Assembly (NCBI GenBank): GCA_965153355.1
Contig: OZ231126.1
Coordinates: 28,458,001 to 28,522,000, forward strand
From: Flaccisagitta enflata
Taxonomy: Eukaryota; Chaetognatha; Sagittoidea; Aphragmophora
DNA: 64,000 nt
Reading direction: 5' to 3'
Shown in pieces: positions 1 through 10,299 of the stretch. How positions within the stretch are numbered: position 1 is the stretch's first letter; every line of letters begins with the position of its first letter. Under the pieces are notes generated by a model. It saw only the letters and a list, made by a program, of their open reading frames with translations, did no database searches and was not told the DNA's origin. The position numbers and the translations under genes were made by a program.

Positions 1-277
1 CAGATCTTTTCCTTTAATGATAATGTTAGTATCGTCTGCATAAACTTAAATCGATTATAAATGACTGGCGTAGATTTTTTAAGAGCAGCTGGCAGGTCAT
101 TGACATAGACAAGGAAGAGAAGTGGCCCAAGAATACTACCTTGAGGCACACCAACAAGCATTTTTTCCGATTTGCTTTTTACACCATATAAGTCCACATA
201 TTGTGTCCTGTCAGTGAGGTAAGATTTGATCCATACAAGCATTTTCCCCCTTATGCCATAGTGTTCAAGTTTCTTAA
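1..277 (-). pseudogene. same LINE reverse transcriptase, C-terminal palm part (runs off the window)
   Basis: The minus strand continues the RT from 889-1440. It reads LKKLEHYGIRGKM, then the classic GVPQGSILGPLLFLVYVNDL block (about 150-100), then the catalytic YADD box (about 42-31), beyond which the window ends. The YADD box is in a different frame from the GVPQGS block, so at least one frameshift lies at about 45-75. Removing 278-888 and one TTAA joins the two halves in register (LDNNILFK / LKKLEHYG). With the frameshift and the insertion the element cannot make active RT. Confidence 0.85.
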
Positions 278-888
278 GACGTCAAATCTGCCAGAAAAAA
301 ATTAGGTGCTTCACCCTACTTTTGCATCAATAATGGAATAATTATCCATCCACAAATGTTTTCTTTGCTCAAAGTGTCACATGATACACTTGATATGTAT
401 GTCTGTTTCTTATTTTACGCTTTAAGTCGCCTTTTGAAAAGCAATTCTCACAGAAAATGACAAGAAAATGAAGATTTTTAGGGAAATCTTGTTGACAATT
501 TCTTCTTTTTTCTGAGGTCGAAATTATAAGAAAGCCACACCTGAAAGAATTTTGCATTTTCAAAAACATAGTTCTCTCTAGAAATGATTTAGGAAGAGAA
601 CTATGTTCTTTGTTTTTTCTTTTTTTCATTTTCTATGCAAACTTATAATTTCGACCAACCCCTTGTCAGTGACAAAAAAGAAATTTGTAGAAATTTTCAG
701 TAAATCTTCTTCAGTAGTATAAGCTAAATCTGAGTCTCTTGCTAAATGGATGCAAATTTTGCTTTCAAATATCATGCAAGTCTTATCTCAATCACTTTTA
801 CTCACTTGCTTTCCTACATTCACTCATGTATTTTTTCTATTTTTACCAATTTTGATACCCTAAATGTTGGCTTCGAGGGCACGCTGTC
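278..888. mobile_element. 611-bp nonautonomous element, copy 1, inserted in the LINE
   Basis: The element runs from GACGTCAAATCTGCC to GGGCACGCTGTC and is flanked on both sides by TTAA (274-277 and 889-892), a 4-bp target duplication. A second copy of exactly the same length is at 4974-5584. The ends are not clear inverted repeats, but the middle is a long imperfect hairpin: GGTCGAAATTATAAG at about 516 pairs with CTTATAATTTCGACC at about 641, and AACATAGTTCTCT with AGAGAACTATGTT. There is no coding sequence. Class is uncertain. TTAA would suit piggyBac, but copy 2 uses GTAT. Confidence 0.8.
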
Positions 889-1440
889 TTAAAGAGGATA
901 TTGTTGTCTAGGGTATCAAAGGCCTTTGAGAGATCACAAAATATTCCTATTGCATACTCGTTTGATTGCAGGGCTTTTTCTACAGTTTGCAAGAAGTCAA
1001 GTGTGGCATGAGTCGTTTTATGGTTTCTTCTGAAGCCATACTGCGACTTGAAGAGTATTTGGTAACGGACCAGAAAATCAAATATCTTATTGTATACAAG
1101 TTTTTCTAGAATTTTTAAAAAGACAGGAAGTAAGGAAATGGGGCGATAGTTTCCATATTTGTGTTTGTTTCCCTTCTCCTTGTAGATTGGTAGGACCCTA
1201 GCAATTTTGGTCATGTCTGGGAAGGTTCCTATTTCAATGGAGCAGTTAGCAACATGTGCTATTTTCGAAGCTAGTATGTCAGCATCCCGTATGACTACTC
1301 CTTGAGATAGTCCATATGTGTCACAGCTTTTCTTTTTATTTATTTTATTGCAGGCAGTGAGAACATCATTCTCGTTGAACTTTCCCATTTCTAGGCTCTC
1401 TGGATTTTTTTGGCAATATTTTGACAGGAAGTAAGTCGCG
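889..1440 (-). pseudogene. non-LTR retrotransposon reverse transcriptase, N-terminal RT part (broken)
   Basis: Read on the minus strand this is the first half of a LINE reverse transcriptase. It has the fingers/palm segments typical of jockey/CR1/I-like elements: IARVLPIYKEKG, NYRPISLLPVFLKILEKL, a QYGFRRNHKTTHATLDF block and the first catalytic Asp block FCDLSKAFDTLD. The reading frame runs up to TTAAAG at about 889, where a 611-bp element interrupts it. The second half lies at 1-277. An open frame continues a little past 1440, but similarity to RT is lost there and CACT repeats begin, so the 5' side looks truncated. No endonuclease domain is present. It is a dead fragment. Confidence 0.85.
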
Positions 1441-1545
1441 TCTTTGTGTGTCTCACCAACGCTTTGGTTTGTGTCATTCACTCATTCATTCTCATTCACT
1501 CACTCACTCACTCACTCACTCACTCATTCACTTCTTCAGGTAGGA

Positions 1546-1685
1546 CGAACGAAAGTCCCCCTGTGTTCTACAGGACTTTGTTCCCTTCGGGGCCGCTGCC
1601 CTGCTTCCCCTCACTCCAATTCACAATCACTAAAAGCAGGGCAACGGGTATCGCCGACCATATATTGCCCTTGGGCGACCTGTTG
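1546..1685 (+). mobile_element. family B terminal box (single)
   Basis: Contains the family B signature: AAAGTCCCCCTGTGTTCTAC, then CCCTTCGGGGCCGCTGCCC, then a 70-bp tail ending GGGCAACGGGTATCGC. The same order recurs at 18.8-19.4 kb and 37.2-37.7 kb. Here it is fused directly to the right half of a family A element (about 1690-1762), so this is a chimeric or nested remnant. Confidence 0.6.
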
Positions 1686-1689
1686 GCAT

Positions 1690-1762
1690 TGCTGCTCTTG
1701 CCCAAATATGGCCCCTGCCCACCTGCACGCGACTGGGGTAGTCGTGTATCCGACCTTGTTTG
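1690..1762 (+). mobile_element. family A element, right end only
   Basis: The segment CAAATATGGCCCCTGCCCAC followed by GCACGCGACTGGGGTAG and GTGTATCC-GACCTTGTTT is the standard right end of family A. The left palindromic end is missing and replaced by a family B box. Confidence 0.6.
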
Positions 1763-1848
1763 ATTGCCATTTCTAAATGAATTAACGTAGATAGGTCTAG
1801 CTGGCGCCATTTTTAGATAATAGTTATGTTTCATTTTCTCTCTAATTT

Positions 1849-1976
1849 TTAATCTCGGACACACGACTCTACACCTTGGTCCATCGGTCTGTCAGTCCGT
1901 ATCAATTTTGAGTTGCGAGTGGGTTTCTTTTTACTGCATCTGCTCATCTGGATTGGCATGTATATGGTCTTGTTCT
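1849..1976 (+). mobile_element. family A element, diverged copy
   Basis: Begins with a decayed left end (CGGACACACGACTCTACACC), followed by the CGGTCTGTCAGTCCGT run that family A carries as a 4-bp repeat, and ends near GTATATGGTCTTGTT. Strongly mutated, hence moderate confidence. Confidence 0.5.
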
Positions 1977-2265
1977 TAGTTTCCTTATGGCAAATACACT
2001 TTTTATTCTTTTTAAGAAACAAGGCCAAGTAGGCCAATAAGGTCCACGGGGTGGATCGTCGAACAAATGCGTCACCCAACCAATAGACCAATGACCAACC
2101 AACCAACCAACGGAGACAGCCTATTATAAAGGTGCTTTGACGCACCTAAAAACTAGAATTTCAAATTCTTCCAATTTACAGATTATAGGGATGCTCGCTC
2201 AAAATTGTCACCATTTTCAAATGAATAGAGCTACAACTTTCTGCTTGGCCTAGATTTGAAAAAAA

Positions 2266-2461
2266 AACAAGGACGGATACATGGCTAACCCAGACGCGTG
2301 CGCATGGGCAGGGGCCATATTTGAGGTCACCAGAGCATTTGGGCAGGCCAAAAAGCTCAAAAACGCCAAAAATAAAGGACGGACTGACGGGACCGACGGA
2401 CCGATAGACTTACCAACAGACCAATAAAGCGGGGTGTTGAGTTGCGTGCATGCGACTAAAA
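2266..2461 (-). mobile_element. family A element, full length
   Basis: On the minus strand it starts with the GTTGCGTGCATGCGACT-type palindrome (about 2459-2440), then AACACCCCGCTTTATTGGTC, a GGTC/CGTC run, a unique core with TGGCCTGCCCAAATGCTC, GGTGACCTCAAATATGGCCC, and ends CATGTATCCGTCCTTGTT. This is one of the most typical short copies in the window. Confidence 0.75.
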
Positions 2462-2794
2462 ACCTCTCTCTCTCTCTCTCTCTCCTTGAATGTTTAGGTC
2501 TTTTCACTTATCACTGATTGAGGCGCGACTTACTCTCATTGTCTCTTCGGAACCCTCTCTCTCTTTCACTCTCTCCAATTCTTCTTCTTACTTTCAAAAA
2601 CAACAACAACAAAATATCGCCTAAATTTGGCGCTAAAAAGGTGTCTTGTTGCGTTTCCGTTTCCGGTGAATCACGTGGTCCCTCGTTTCAGTCAACTCGT
2701 TAAACAACGGCCTGGTCCTGACTGAGTCAATATGGGTACTAAATTTCGCATTGAACATCAAGCAGAAATAAGAAAAAGAAGTTGATCAGTTTTT

Positions 2795-4323
2795 AGTCGC
2801 GTGCACGCGACTCTATAACCCACTCTGTCGGTCGGTCCGTCGGTCCGTCCGTCCGTAACACTTAGCTTCTTTTCGTCGTTTTACGTCATTTTAGGGTATT
2901 TTACGTCATTTTAAGTCATTTTAAGTCATTTTAAGTCATTTCCAGTCATTTTCAGTTAATTTTAATCACTTAAGTCATTTTGTCATTTTTTGTCATTTTT
3001 GTCATTTTGTGTTATCATAAGTCATTACAAGTCATTCTAAGACATTCTAAATCATTCTAAGTCACTCTAAGTTATTTTTTGGCTTTTGTAGTTTTTAGTA
3101 ACACTTTGCTTTTTTGCGTCGTTTTTGGTCATTTGGGTCGTCTGGAATTATTCTGAGTCATTTTTTTGTTGTTTTTGGTCATTTTTGGTTGCTTTTGGTC
3201 ATTCTTGGTTGCTTTTAATCATTTTTGGTTTAAGTCCGCTGGTTTAAGTCCGCTGATTAAGGTCTGCTAGTTTAGGTCTGCTGGTTAAGTCTGCTGGTTT
3301 AAGTCAGCTGGTTTAAGTTGGCTGGTTTAAGTCGGCTGGTTTAAGTTGACTGGTTTGAGTTGGCTGGTTTAGGACAGCTGGTTTAAGTCAGCTGGTTTAA
3401 GTTGGCTGGCTGGTTTAAGTTGGCTTGTTTAAGTTGGCTGGTTTAAGTTGGCTGGTTTAAGTTGGCTGGTTTAAGTCGGCTGGTTTAAGTCGGCTGGTTT
3501 AAGTCTGCTGGTTTAAGTCTGCTGGTTTAAGTCTGCTGGTTTAAGTCTGCTGGTTTAAGTCTGCTGGTTTAAGTCTTCTGGTTTAAGTCTTCTGGTTTAA
3601 GTCTGCTGGTTTAAGTCTGCTGGTTAAAGTCTGCTGGTTAAAGTTTGCTGGTTTAAGTCTGCTGGTTTAAGTCTGCTGGTTGAAGTTTGCTGGTTTAAGT
3701 CTGCTGGTTTAAGTCTGCTAGTTCAAGTCTGCTGGTTTAAGTCTGCTGGTTTAAGTCTGCTGGTTTAAGTCTGCTGGTTTAAGTCTGATGGTTTAAGTCT
3801 GCTGGTTTAAGTCTGCTGGTTTGGGTCTGCTGGTTTGGGTCTGGTTTTAGTCTGGTTTAACTCTGGTTTAACTCTGGTTTTAGTCTGGTTTAAGTCTGGT
3901 TGAAGTCTAGTTTGAGTCTGGTTTGAGTCTGGTTTGAGTCTGGTTTAGCTCTGGTTTGAGTCTGGCTTGAGTCTAGTTTAAGTCTGGTTTAAGTCTGGTT
4001 CATATCTGATTTATGTCTGGTTCAGGTATGGTTAAGGTCTGGTTTATGTCTGTTTTATGTCTGGTTTATGTCTGGTTCAAGTCTGGTTTAGGTCTGGTTT
4101 AGGTCTGGTTTTGGTCTGGTTTAATTCTGGTTTGAGTCTGGTTTGAGTCTGGTTTGAGTCTGGTTTGAGTCTGGTTAGAGTCTGGTTTGAGTCTGGTTTG
4201 GGTCTGGTTTGGGTCTGGTTTGGGTCTGGTTTCAGTCTGATTTTTGATAAAAAGATTCAATAAGGAGTCAGGTCAGTTCAGTTATTTTTGTCTCGCACGC
4301 GACTTATAGGTGTTGGCCTTGTT
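2795..4323 (+). mobile_element. family A element expanded to 1.5 kb by a minisatellite core
   Basis: The left end is TAGTCGCGTGCACGCGACTC with GGTCGGTCCGTC repeats (2795-2860). The right end is CGCACGCGACTTATAGGTGTTGGCCTTGTT (about 4292-4323). Between them lie about 10-bp AAGTCATTTT repeats (2880-3075), then 14-bp GCTGGTTTAAGTCT repeats (about 3230-3840), then 11-bp TCTGGTTTGAG repeats (to about 4235). The same ends with a short core occur at 29805-30009, whose core contains AATGACTTAG, the complement of the first repeat. This suggests the array grew inside the element. Confidence 0.75.
3230..4238 (+). repeat. minisatellite, 14-bp unit changing to 11-bp unit
   Basis: About 44 units of GCTGGTTTAAGTCT give way near 3840 to about 35 units of TCTGGTTTGAG. 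The two units share CTGGTTT, so the 11-mer looks like a shortened 14-mer. The central 14-mers are nearly identical, while both edges are diverged, as expected from unequal exchange. Confidence 0.9.
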
Positions 4324-4870
4324 CTTTTTCATAGCTACTCATTCTTAATCGGCAAGGCACGCAAATTTGCCATATCCTTGTTCCTAAATGCTGCGGGGGC
4401 GTTTGTGTTTGTTTGATTGTAATGGTGGCGTCGGTCATGAATGATGAGGAGGATGAGGAGAAGATAACTGAACGCTTGCATTCAAATCCTCTATCTAATT
4501 GTCAAACGCTATTCTTAGAGAGGCTTTCTCCACCAAAACATCTGTCCGTCTGCCTGTTGGTCCATCCATCTATCCATCCATCCATCTTCCTAATTTCTGT
4601 CAGCCTGTAAAGGTGTAAAGCACAAAAGAAGACATTTCCTCCCTTGTCCTTCCCATCTGCAACTTTTTGGTAATCCTGGGCTACTGGTTTCTCTTCACGA
4701 TCTTTGACTTTTTAGTCACGTGCACACGACTCTACAACCCGCTTTGTCCATTGGTTGGTTGGTCGGTAGGTCGGTCGGTCGGTTGGTCCCCAGTTTACTT
4801 TTTTTATGATTTTATTTCTCTGACCTCACTGCTTATGGTATAGTGACCTCAAATATGGCCCCTGCCCACT

Positions 4871-6104
4871 ACGTCTGTTAAAGGCCCTGGAATTTCCGTT
4901 TCAGCCCAAAAACAGTTAAACTAGCCCATGAGCAAGTTTGATTTCATTTGGCAACCTTCTTTAGGGTGCGTATGACGTCAAATCTGCCTGAAAAAAATGA
5001 AGTGCTTCAGCCCACTTTTGCATCAATAATGGATCAATTATCCATCCACAAATGTTTTCTTTGCTCAAGTTGTCACTTGATACACTTGATATGTATGTCT
5101 GTTTCATATTTTACGCTTTTAGTCGCCTTTAGAAAAGCATTTCTCACGGAAAATAACTAGAAAATGAAGATTTTTAGAGAAATCTTGTTGACATTTTTTT
5201 CTATTTTCTGAGGTCGAAATTATAAGAAAGCCACACCTAGAAGAATTTTGCATTTTAAAAAACATAGTTCTCTCTAGAAACGATTTGGGAAGAGAACTAT
5301 GTTCTTCGTTTTTTCATTTTTTGATTTTCTATGCAAAATTATAATTTCGACCAAGCCCTTGTCAGTGACAAAAAAGAAATTTGTGGAAATTTTCAGTAAA
5401 TTTTCTTCAGTAGTATAAGCTAAATCTGAGTCTCTTGCTAAATGGATGCAAATTTTGCTTTCAAATATCATGCATGTGTTATCTCCATCACTTTTATTCA
5501 CTTGTTTTTCTATTTTCACTCATGTATGTTTTCCTATTTTACTAATTTTGATACCCTAAATGTTGGCTTCGTGGGCACGCTGTCGTATATAGGTTAAGAA
5601 TAGGACAAGGTTTTTGGCCCTTTTTGTTTTGATATCCCTGTAGAAATTGCTGCAGTGACGCCAAACTTGACCTGGACAAGCCCCAAGTGATTATCAACAT
5701 GTTAACCAAGCAACGCAGATTTTTTATGTTGCTAAGTATGAATTTATACAGTAAAATACTATCAAAATATGCAAACTTTTTGGCCCTTTTTCGTATGATA
5801 CTTTTACAAAAATTGCTAAAGTATCTTCAAAATTGACAAGGGTCAGCCCAGAAAAAACATTTACATACAAACCAAGCAAAAAATGATTTTTAATTTTGCC
5901 AAGTATGGATTCATACAGTAGAATACTGTTAAAATTAGCTTTTTGCCCTTATTTTGGTAAAACTATATACGCACCCTAAAGAAGGTTGCCGAATAAATTC
6001 AAATTTGTTCATGGGTTATTTTGACTTTTGTTGGGCGACCTCACAATATGCACTGCCCAAATTGGGCTGAAACGGAAGTTCCAGGGCCTTTAACAGACAT
6101 ACCG
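4871..6104. mobile_element. foldback element with about 120-bp inverted ends, inside family A
   Basis: CCCACT occurs just before (4865-4870) and just after (6105-6110), a likely 6-bp target duplication. The arms are inverted copies: GTCTGTTAAAGGCCCTGGAA on the left matches the complement of TTCCAGGGCCTTTAACAGAC on the right, and TTTAGGGTGCGTAT (about 4960) faces ATACGCACCCTAAA (about 5967). Between the arms a segment of about 185 bp beginning TTTTTGGCCCTTTTT is repeated twice (about 5610 and 5780). No coding sequence is seen. Confidence 0.75.
4974..5584. mobile_element. 611-bp nonautonomous element, copy 2
   Basis: Same length and ends as 278-888, flanked by GTAT on both sides (4970-4973 and 5585-5588). 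By eye more than 90 percent identical to copy 1, including the internal hairpin. It lies inside the left arm of the foldback at 4871-6104, so it is the youngest of three nested layers. Confidence 0.8.
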
Positions 6105-6208
6105 CCCACTCCCACGCGACTTTGGCAGCCGTGTATCCGGCCTTGTTTTAGTCGCGAGCCAAATGACTGTAACTCGCAGTGTCTTTTGGTCTGTTTAACC
6201 ATCCATTT

Positions 6209-6211
6209 TTT

Positions 6212-6273
<62 letters not shown>

Positions 6274-6303
6274 TTTCTCTCTTTTTTTCTTTTTTTCTTT
6301 TTT

Positions 6304-6391
<88 letters not shown>

Positions 6392-6402
6392 TTTTTTTTT
6401 CT
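6209..6402 (+). repeat. CTTT microsatellite
   Basis: About 190 bp of TTTC repeats with a few longer T runs. Any open frame here is a repeat translation. Confidence 0.95.
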
Positions 6403-6505
6403 TTCATTCTCCAACGGAATCAGAGGAGCCATAAATCAAGACTACCTAAGTTGGGCAGTTCATTGACCAGGGTACCTAAAAAAGCCCTGACGAAAACAAA
6501 CAATT

Positions 6506-6507
<2 letters not shown>

Positions 6508-6594
<87 letters not shown>

Positions 6595-6636
6595 CACAAT
6601 TACACACAGGGTTCAGGGTTCAGGGTTCAGGGTTCT
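6508..6636 (+). repeat. CA microsatellite followed by four TTCAGGG units
   Basis: About 42 CA units (6508-6590), a short spacer, then CAGGGTTCAGGGTTCAGGG at 6607-6636, four tandem heptamers similar to a telomere repeat but not canonical TTAGGG or TTAGG. Confidence 0.9.
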
Positions 6637-6639
6637 GTG

Positions 6640-7670
6640 TAGTTTGTAGTTACTATTTGTGTGATTGTTTGTATCTGTCGCATTAACATGCTGACGAAGT
6701 AAAATACCGCATTATGGACCAAACTCGTTTCATCCACTGAATACAAATTTACCGACCTATGCGGAGGGTAAACAAGGGTGAGTTTATCTCTCACTGAATC
6801 GCGAATGGACGTAAAGCATCAATCCTCTAATGCATGAACAGAGCTTAGGCATTAGAGGTAAGTATTCTCTGAAGAAACTTCCTGCGCGCTATCCAACGTT
6901 AGCCGTCGTTGAGACACTAATCTTTCAGTATGAATTTTAAAAAGTGAACAATATTAAAAAAAAAATTTGAAAACATTGTCAGACTCACAAGAAAAAGCAT
7001 TATTTGAAATAGGACGATATGTTTTAGTCATCAAAAAATCGGTACAACAATAAACCAAAGTATAAGGAGCATTTTAATCAAAACAAACTTTTTCCCTGGA
7101 AAAAATCACTATACTCACACAAGAGCCATGTCTTTGGTTTGAATTTTTTAAAGATCTGTCATCAAAAATACAATAAGAAATATCCGATGATTCATTGAGC
7201 AAAATTTGGGTTTTATTCAATGTTGAAAAAACATTGTAAAAAATAAACTAAATATTAAAAGAACTATTAGGCCAACTTTGACTATTATAAAATTGCTTAA
7301 AATGGGCATACTTGTACCCATGATATATCTTCACATAATTCCAAAAGCTCAGCCCACTCCCAGCTGTCGGATAGCGTCGCAAACCTGTTAAGTAGGATGC
7401 TATCAGTCAAAAAGTCAGTAGATGCACAAAGTAATTTCTATGTTTAAGTTTAGTCAGCCGCTCTTACTGACATCCCTAAAATGGATTCCGTTGATTTTTT
7501 TTTGTCTATCTGTTTGTCTTTCTTTTGTCTATCTTTTTGTCTATTGGTCTGCCAGGCGTGCATGGAGTAACGAGTAGTTGCATAGGAAGTTGAATTTGTT
7601 TCCACAGGCTTTCGAGACCATGATTTTATCTTCTTTTTTATCGGCATCTTCTTCTTTTTTATGGACGGCT
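6640..7670. other. AT-rich DNA, no gene seen
   Basis: Unique-looking AT-rich sequence with no open frame of note and no recognised element. A TTTGTCTATCTG run sits at about 7500-7540. Confidence 0.5.
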
Positions 7671-7679
7671 TCTTCTCCT

Positions 7680-8412
7680 TTTGGGCAGCGGCCCCGAAGG
7701 GGCTTCTTTGACCTAGTCATCTTTATCCTCTTTTTCATCATCTTCTTCTTCTTTTTCTCATCATCTTCTTCTTCTCTTTCATCGCAATCTTCTTCTTCTC
7801 TTTCATCGCCATCTTCTTCTTCCTTCCATCTTCATCCTTCTTCTTCTTCTTCTTCTTCTTCTTCTTCTTCTTCTTCTTCTTCTCAAGGCCCAAATCCCAG
7901 CATTGAGGCCTAAATCCCAGCCTCAAGGCCCAAATCCCAGCCTCAAGGCCCAAATCCCAGCCTCAAGGCCCAAATCCCAGCCTAGAGGCCCAAATCCCAG
8001 CCTCAAGGCCCAAATCCCAGCCTCAAGGCCCAAATCCCAGCCTCAAGGCCCAAATCCCAGCCTCAAGGCCTAAATCCCAGCCTCAAGGCCCAAATCACAG
8101 CCTCAGGCCCTACAGCCAAGGCCCAAATCACAGCCTCGAGGCTCAAACCCCAACCTCGAGGCACAAATCTTAGCCTCCAGGCTCAAACCCCAACCTTGAG
8201 GCTCAAATCCCAGTCTCAAGGCTCAAATCTCAGCCACAAGGCTAAAATCCCCGCCTCTTAGCTCAAATCCCAGCTTCAATGCCCCAATTCCAGCCTCCAG
8301 GCTCAAATAAAAACAGCATAGGTCATCGGCTCCTTCGGGGCCGCTGCCCCTCTCACCACCTCACACCCTCATACACTCACATAGGGGCAACGGGTACCGC
8401 TGACCATCTAAC
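7680..8412. mobile_element. family B composite: inverted boxes around TTC repeats and a 20-bp minisatellite
   Basis: Left box, inverted, TTGGGCAGCGGCCCCGAAGGGG at about 7681-7702. Right box CTCCTTCGGGGCCGCTGCCC at about 8330-8350 with tail ending GGGCAACGGGTACCGCTGAC (to about 8404). Between them are TTC repeats (7735-7881) and about 20 units of AGGCCCAAATCCCAGCCTCA (7885-8300), which decay to the right. GCATAGGTCATCGG precedes the right box, as in other family B copies. Confidence 0.65.
7885..8300 (+). repeat. 20-bp minisatellite of family B
   Basis: Units AGGCCCAAATCCCAGCCTCA, nearly perfect at 7910-8090 and diverged after 8100. Confidence 0.9.
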
Positions 8413-8432
8413 GCTTTTGCGACTATTTTTCA

Positions 8433-8702
8433 TTGCCACCTTCTTCTTCTTCTTTGTCCTAGTCATCTTTATCCTCTTTTTCATCATCTTCTTCTTCTTT
8501 TTCATCATCATCTTCTTCTTCTCTTTCATCGCAATCTTCTTCTTCTCTTTCATCGCCATCTTCTTCTTCTCTTCCATCGTCATCTTCTTCTTCTTCTTCT
8601 TCTTCTTCTTCTTCTTCTTCTTCTTCTTCTTCTTCTTCTTCTTCTTCTTCTTCTTCTTCTCTTTCATCGTCTTCTTCTTCTTCTTCTTCTTCTTCTTCTT
8701 CT
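8433..8702 (+). repeat. TTC microsatellite with a duplicated block
   Basis: TTC repeats interspersed with TTTCATCG. The block CTAGTCATCTTTATCCTCTTTTTCATC... at 8458-8590 is a direct copy of 7713-7830, about 745 bp away. Confidence 0.9.
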
Positions 8703-9386
8703 ATTTTTTGTCGAAATCTACCCTGTAATGCAACATCAAAGACTACACTGAAGTTTCAAAGAGAGAAACAGATTCCATCTTGTTACCACTGACGGAAAAA
8801 ATGGCGGCAAAATAATCAAGGGTAGTACTGACGAAAACAAGTGTGATTTTGAATTTCGGTTTTGCCAAAAAGGCACAGTTCTCTAATTTTCCGCACAATT
8901 TTTCACGAGGAATTCAAAAATCGTGGTCTCAAGAGCCTGGGACAACGTCTTGGGGATCTTATGAGAAAACTTATTAGAGGAAGTAAAAGATAATTCATTT
9001 TTGAAAAAATCCTCATATAGGTGATAAATATTTGCGGTTGTAATACTTTTAGGTAGAAACTTGAAAAAATCGATTACCTCTGCCACTCTCATCTTCACTC
9101 CAGCTCCTACTCCACCTTATGACAAATTAAGTGATTTCGATTGAGAAATCATTTCTATCCAGGGGGGGGGGAGCTTCTAAAGTTTATATTTTCGAAACAA
9201 ATTGAGCTAGTGACCTTAACTTAGGCTCATTTTAAAGGGCAGACACAGGTCTTTGGAATGAGCTTAAGTTGAGATTAATAGCTCGATTTGTTTAGAAGAA
9301 AGCATCCTCCAAAGTAGATGTGGTTTTAGTAAAATGCCAGAAGGTGTAGATGTGTGGGCGTGTGCGTGTGTGTGTGTGGCCATCAG

Positions 9387-9988
9387 ATAACCATGTCAAA
9401 ATAAAAAATGGCACACTCATCTTTAAGTGCAAGTTTAATCGCTCTCTTTGAATTAAACTATAGAAAATTAGTGACGGTTAGAAAGATATTCAAAGCAGAA
9501 TATTGTGAGTTTTTTTGTTTAAAAATGACAATTGAATGAAGTTGATTACTCTGCTTTCGCCAAAGTACATCATTCAATCATCAGAATTTTTCTCGTTTTT
9601 CTATGTATCAATGAAAATACTTGAGCAAATAAAAAAAAATTCATGAAGAAAAAAAAAAAATTAGAAAATTTTCTTCAAAATGGCGCCAAGCAGAAATTTT
9701 TAACTTGATTCGTTTAGAAGTTATGATTAAATGGAAATAAAAGGTACAGTTCAAAGTGATATGATAAAAAAGTGATACACTCTTTCTGGCAGTAAGCAAA
9801 ATTGACCTTTTTTCTTTATATCATTGTAATTTCTAAAGTTTTAGAGCTACAACATTCTGAGACCACTCAAATGATAGATTTTTTGAAGCTCTTTAAGATG
9901 CTTACTGATTTTTCTTAGTTTCACTTCTTATGAACGAACCGAGAGGCGTTAAAAAGATGTGCCATTTTTTGGGGGGGGTCATGGTTAT
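9387..9988. mobile_element. foldback element, about 600 bp
   Basis: The ends are inverted: ATAACCATG then AAAAAATGGCACA on the left faces TGTGCCATTTTTT then CATGGTTAT on the right. Inner arms also correspond (TTAGTGACGGTTAGAAAGAT against ATCTTTCTAACC-like sequence). The motif CTCAAATGATAGATTTTTTG near 9865-9885 matches the family at 48764-49731. No target duplication could be fixed. Confidence 0.5.
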
Positions 9989-10024
9989 TTAGCGAAGTAA
10001 GCACAACGGAACTTTCATTCGTCC

Positions 10025-10295
10025 ATCTATCCATCGGGTTTGAGGTCTGAGAGGGCAGATTTGAGGCCTGAGAGCATAATTGAGGTTTGAGGGCTTTATT
10101 GATGGTTAAGAAGCCAAATTTGAAGCCTGAGAAGGAAGATTTGAAGCCTGAGAGGGCAGATTTGAAGCCTGAAAGGCCTGATTTGGGTTTTAAGGACTGA
10201 GAAGACAGATTTCAGGCCTGAGAGGGCAGATTTCAGCCCAAAGAGCGCAGATCTCTGCCCTGAGAGGACATATTTCAGGCTAGAGGGCAAATTTT
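10025..10295 (+). repeat. 21-bp minisatellite
   Basis: Imperfect units TTTGAGGCCTGAGAGGGCAGA. The same unit occurs at 12.3-12.8 kb and, nearly perfect, at 37.4-37.6 kb. A single family B box follows at 10920-10985. Confidence 0.85.
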
Positions 10296-10299
10296 GTGC

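Larger units (their letters stand above)
4713..6148 (+). mobile_element. family A element split by a foldback element
   Basis: The left end TAGTCACGTGCACACGACTC with GGTTGGTCGGTAGG repeats is at 4713-4790. The core reaches AAATATGGCCCCTGCCCACT at 4870. The right end CCCACGCGACTTTGGCAGCC plus GTGTATCCGGCCTTGTTTT is at 6108-6148. The intervening 4871-6104 is a later insertion, itself interrupted. A further partial left end follows directly (TTTAGTCGCGAGCC at about 6147). Confidence 0.7.

Noticed and set aside
278-888. piggyBac MITE call for the TTAA-flanked element
   Set aside because: The second copy is flanked by GTAT and the ends lack CCC-type inverted repeats, so TTAA is probably chance.
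7885-8300. CRISPR-like array
   Set aside because: Units are contiguous 20-mers with no spacers; eukaryotic minisatellite.
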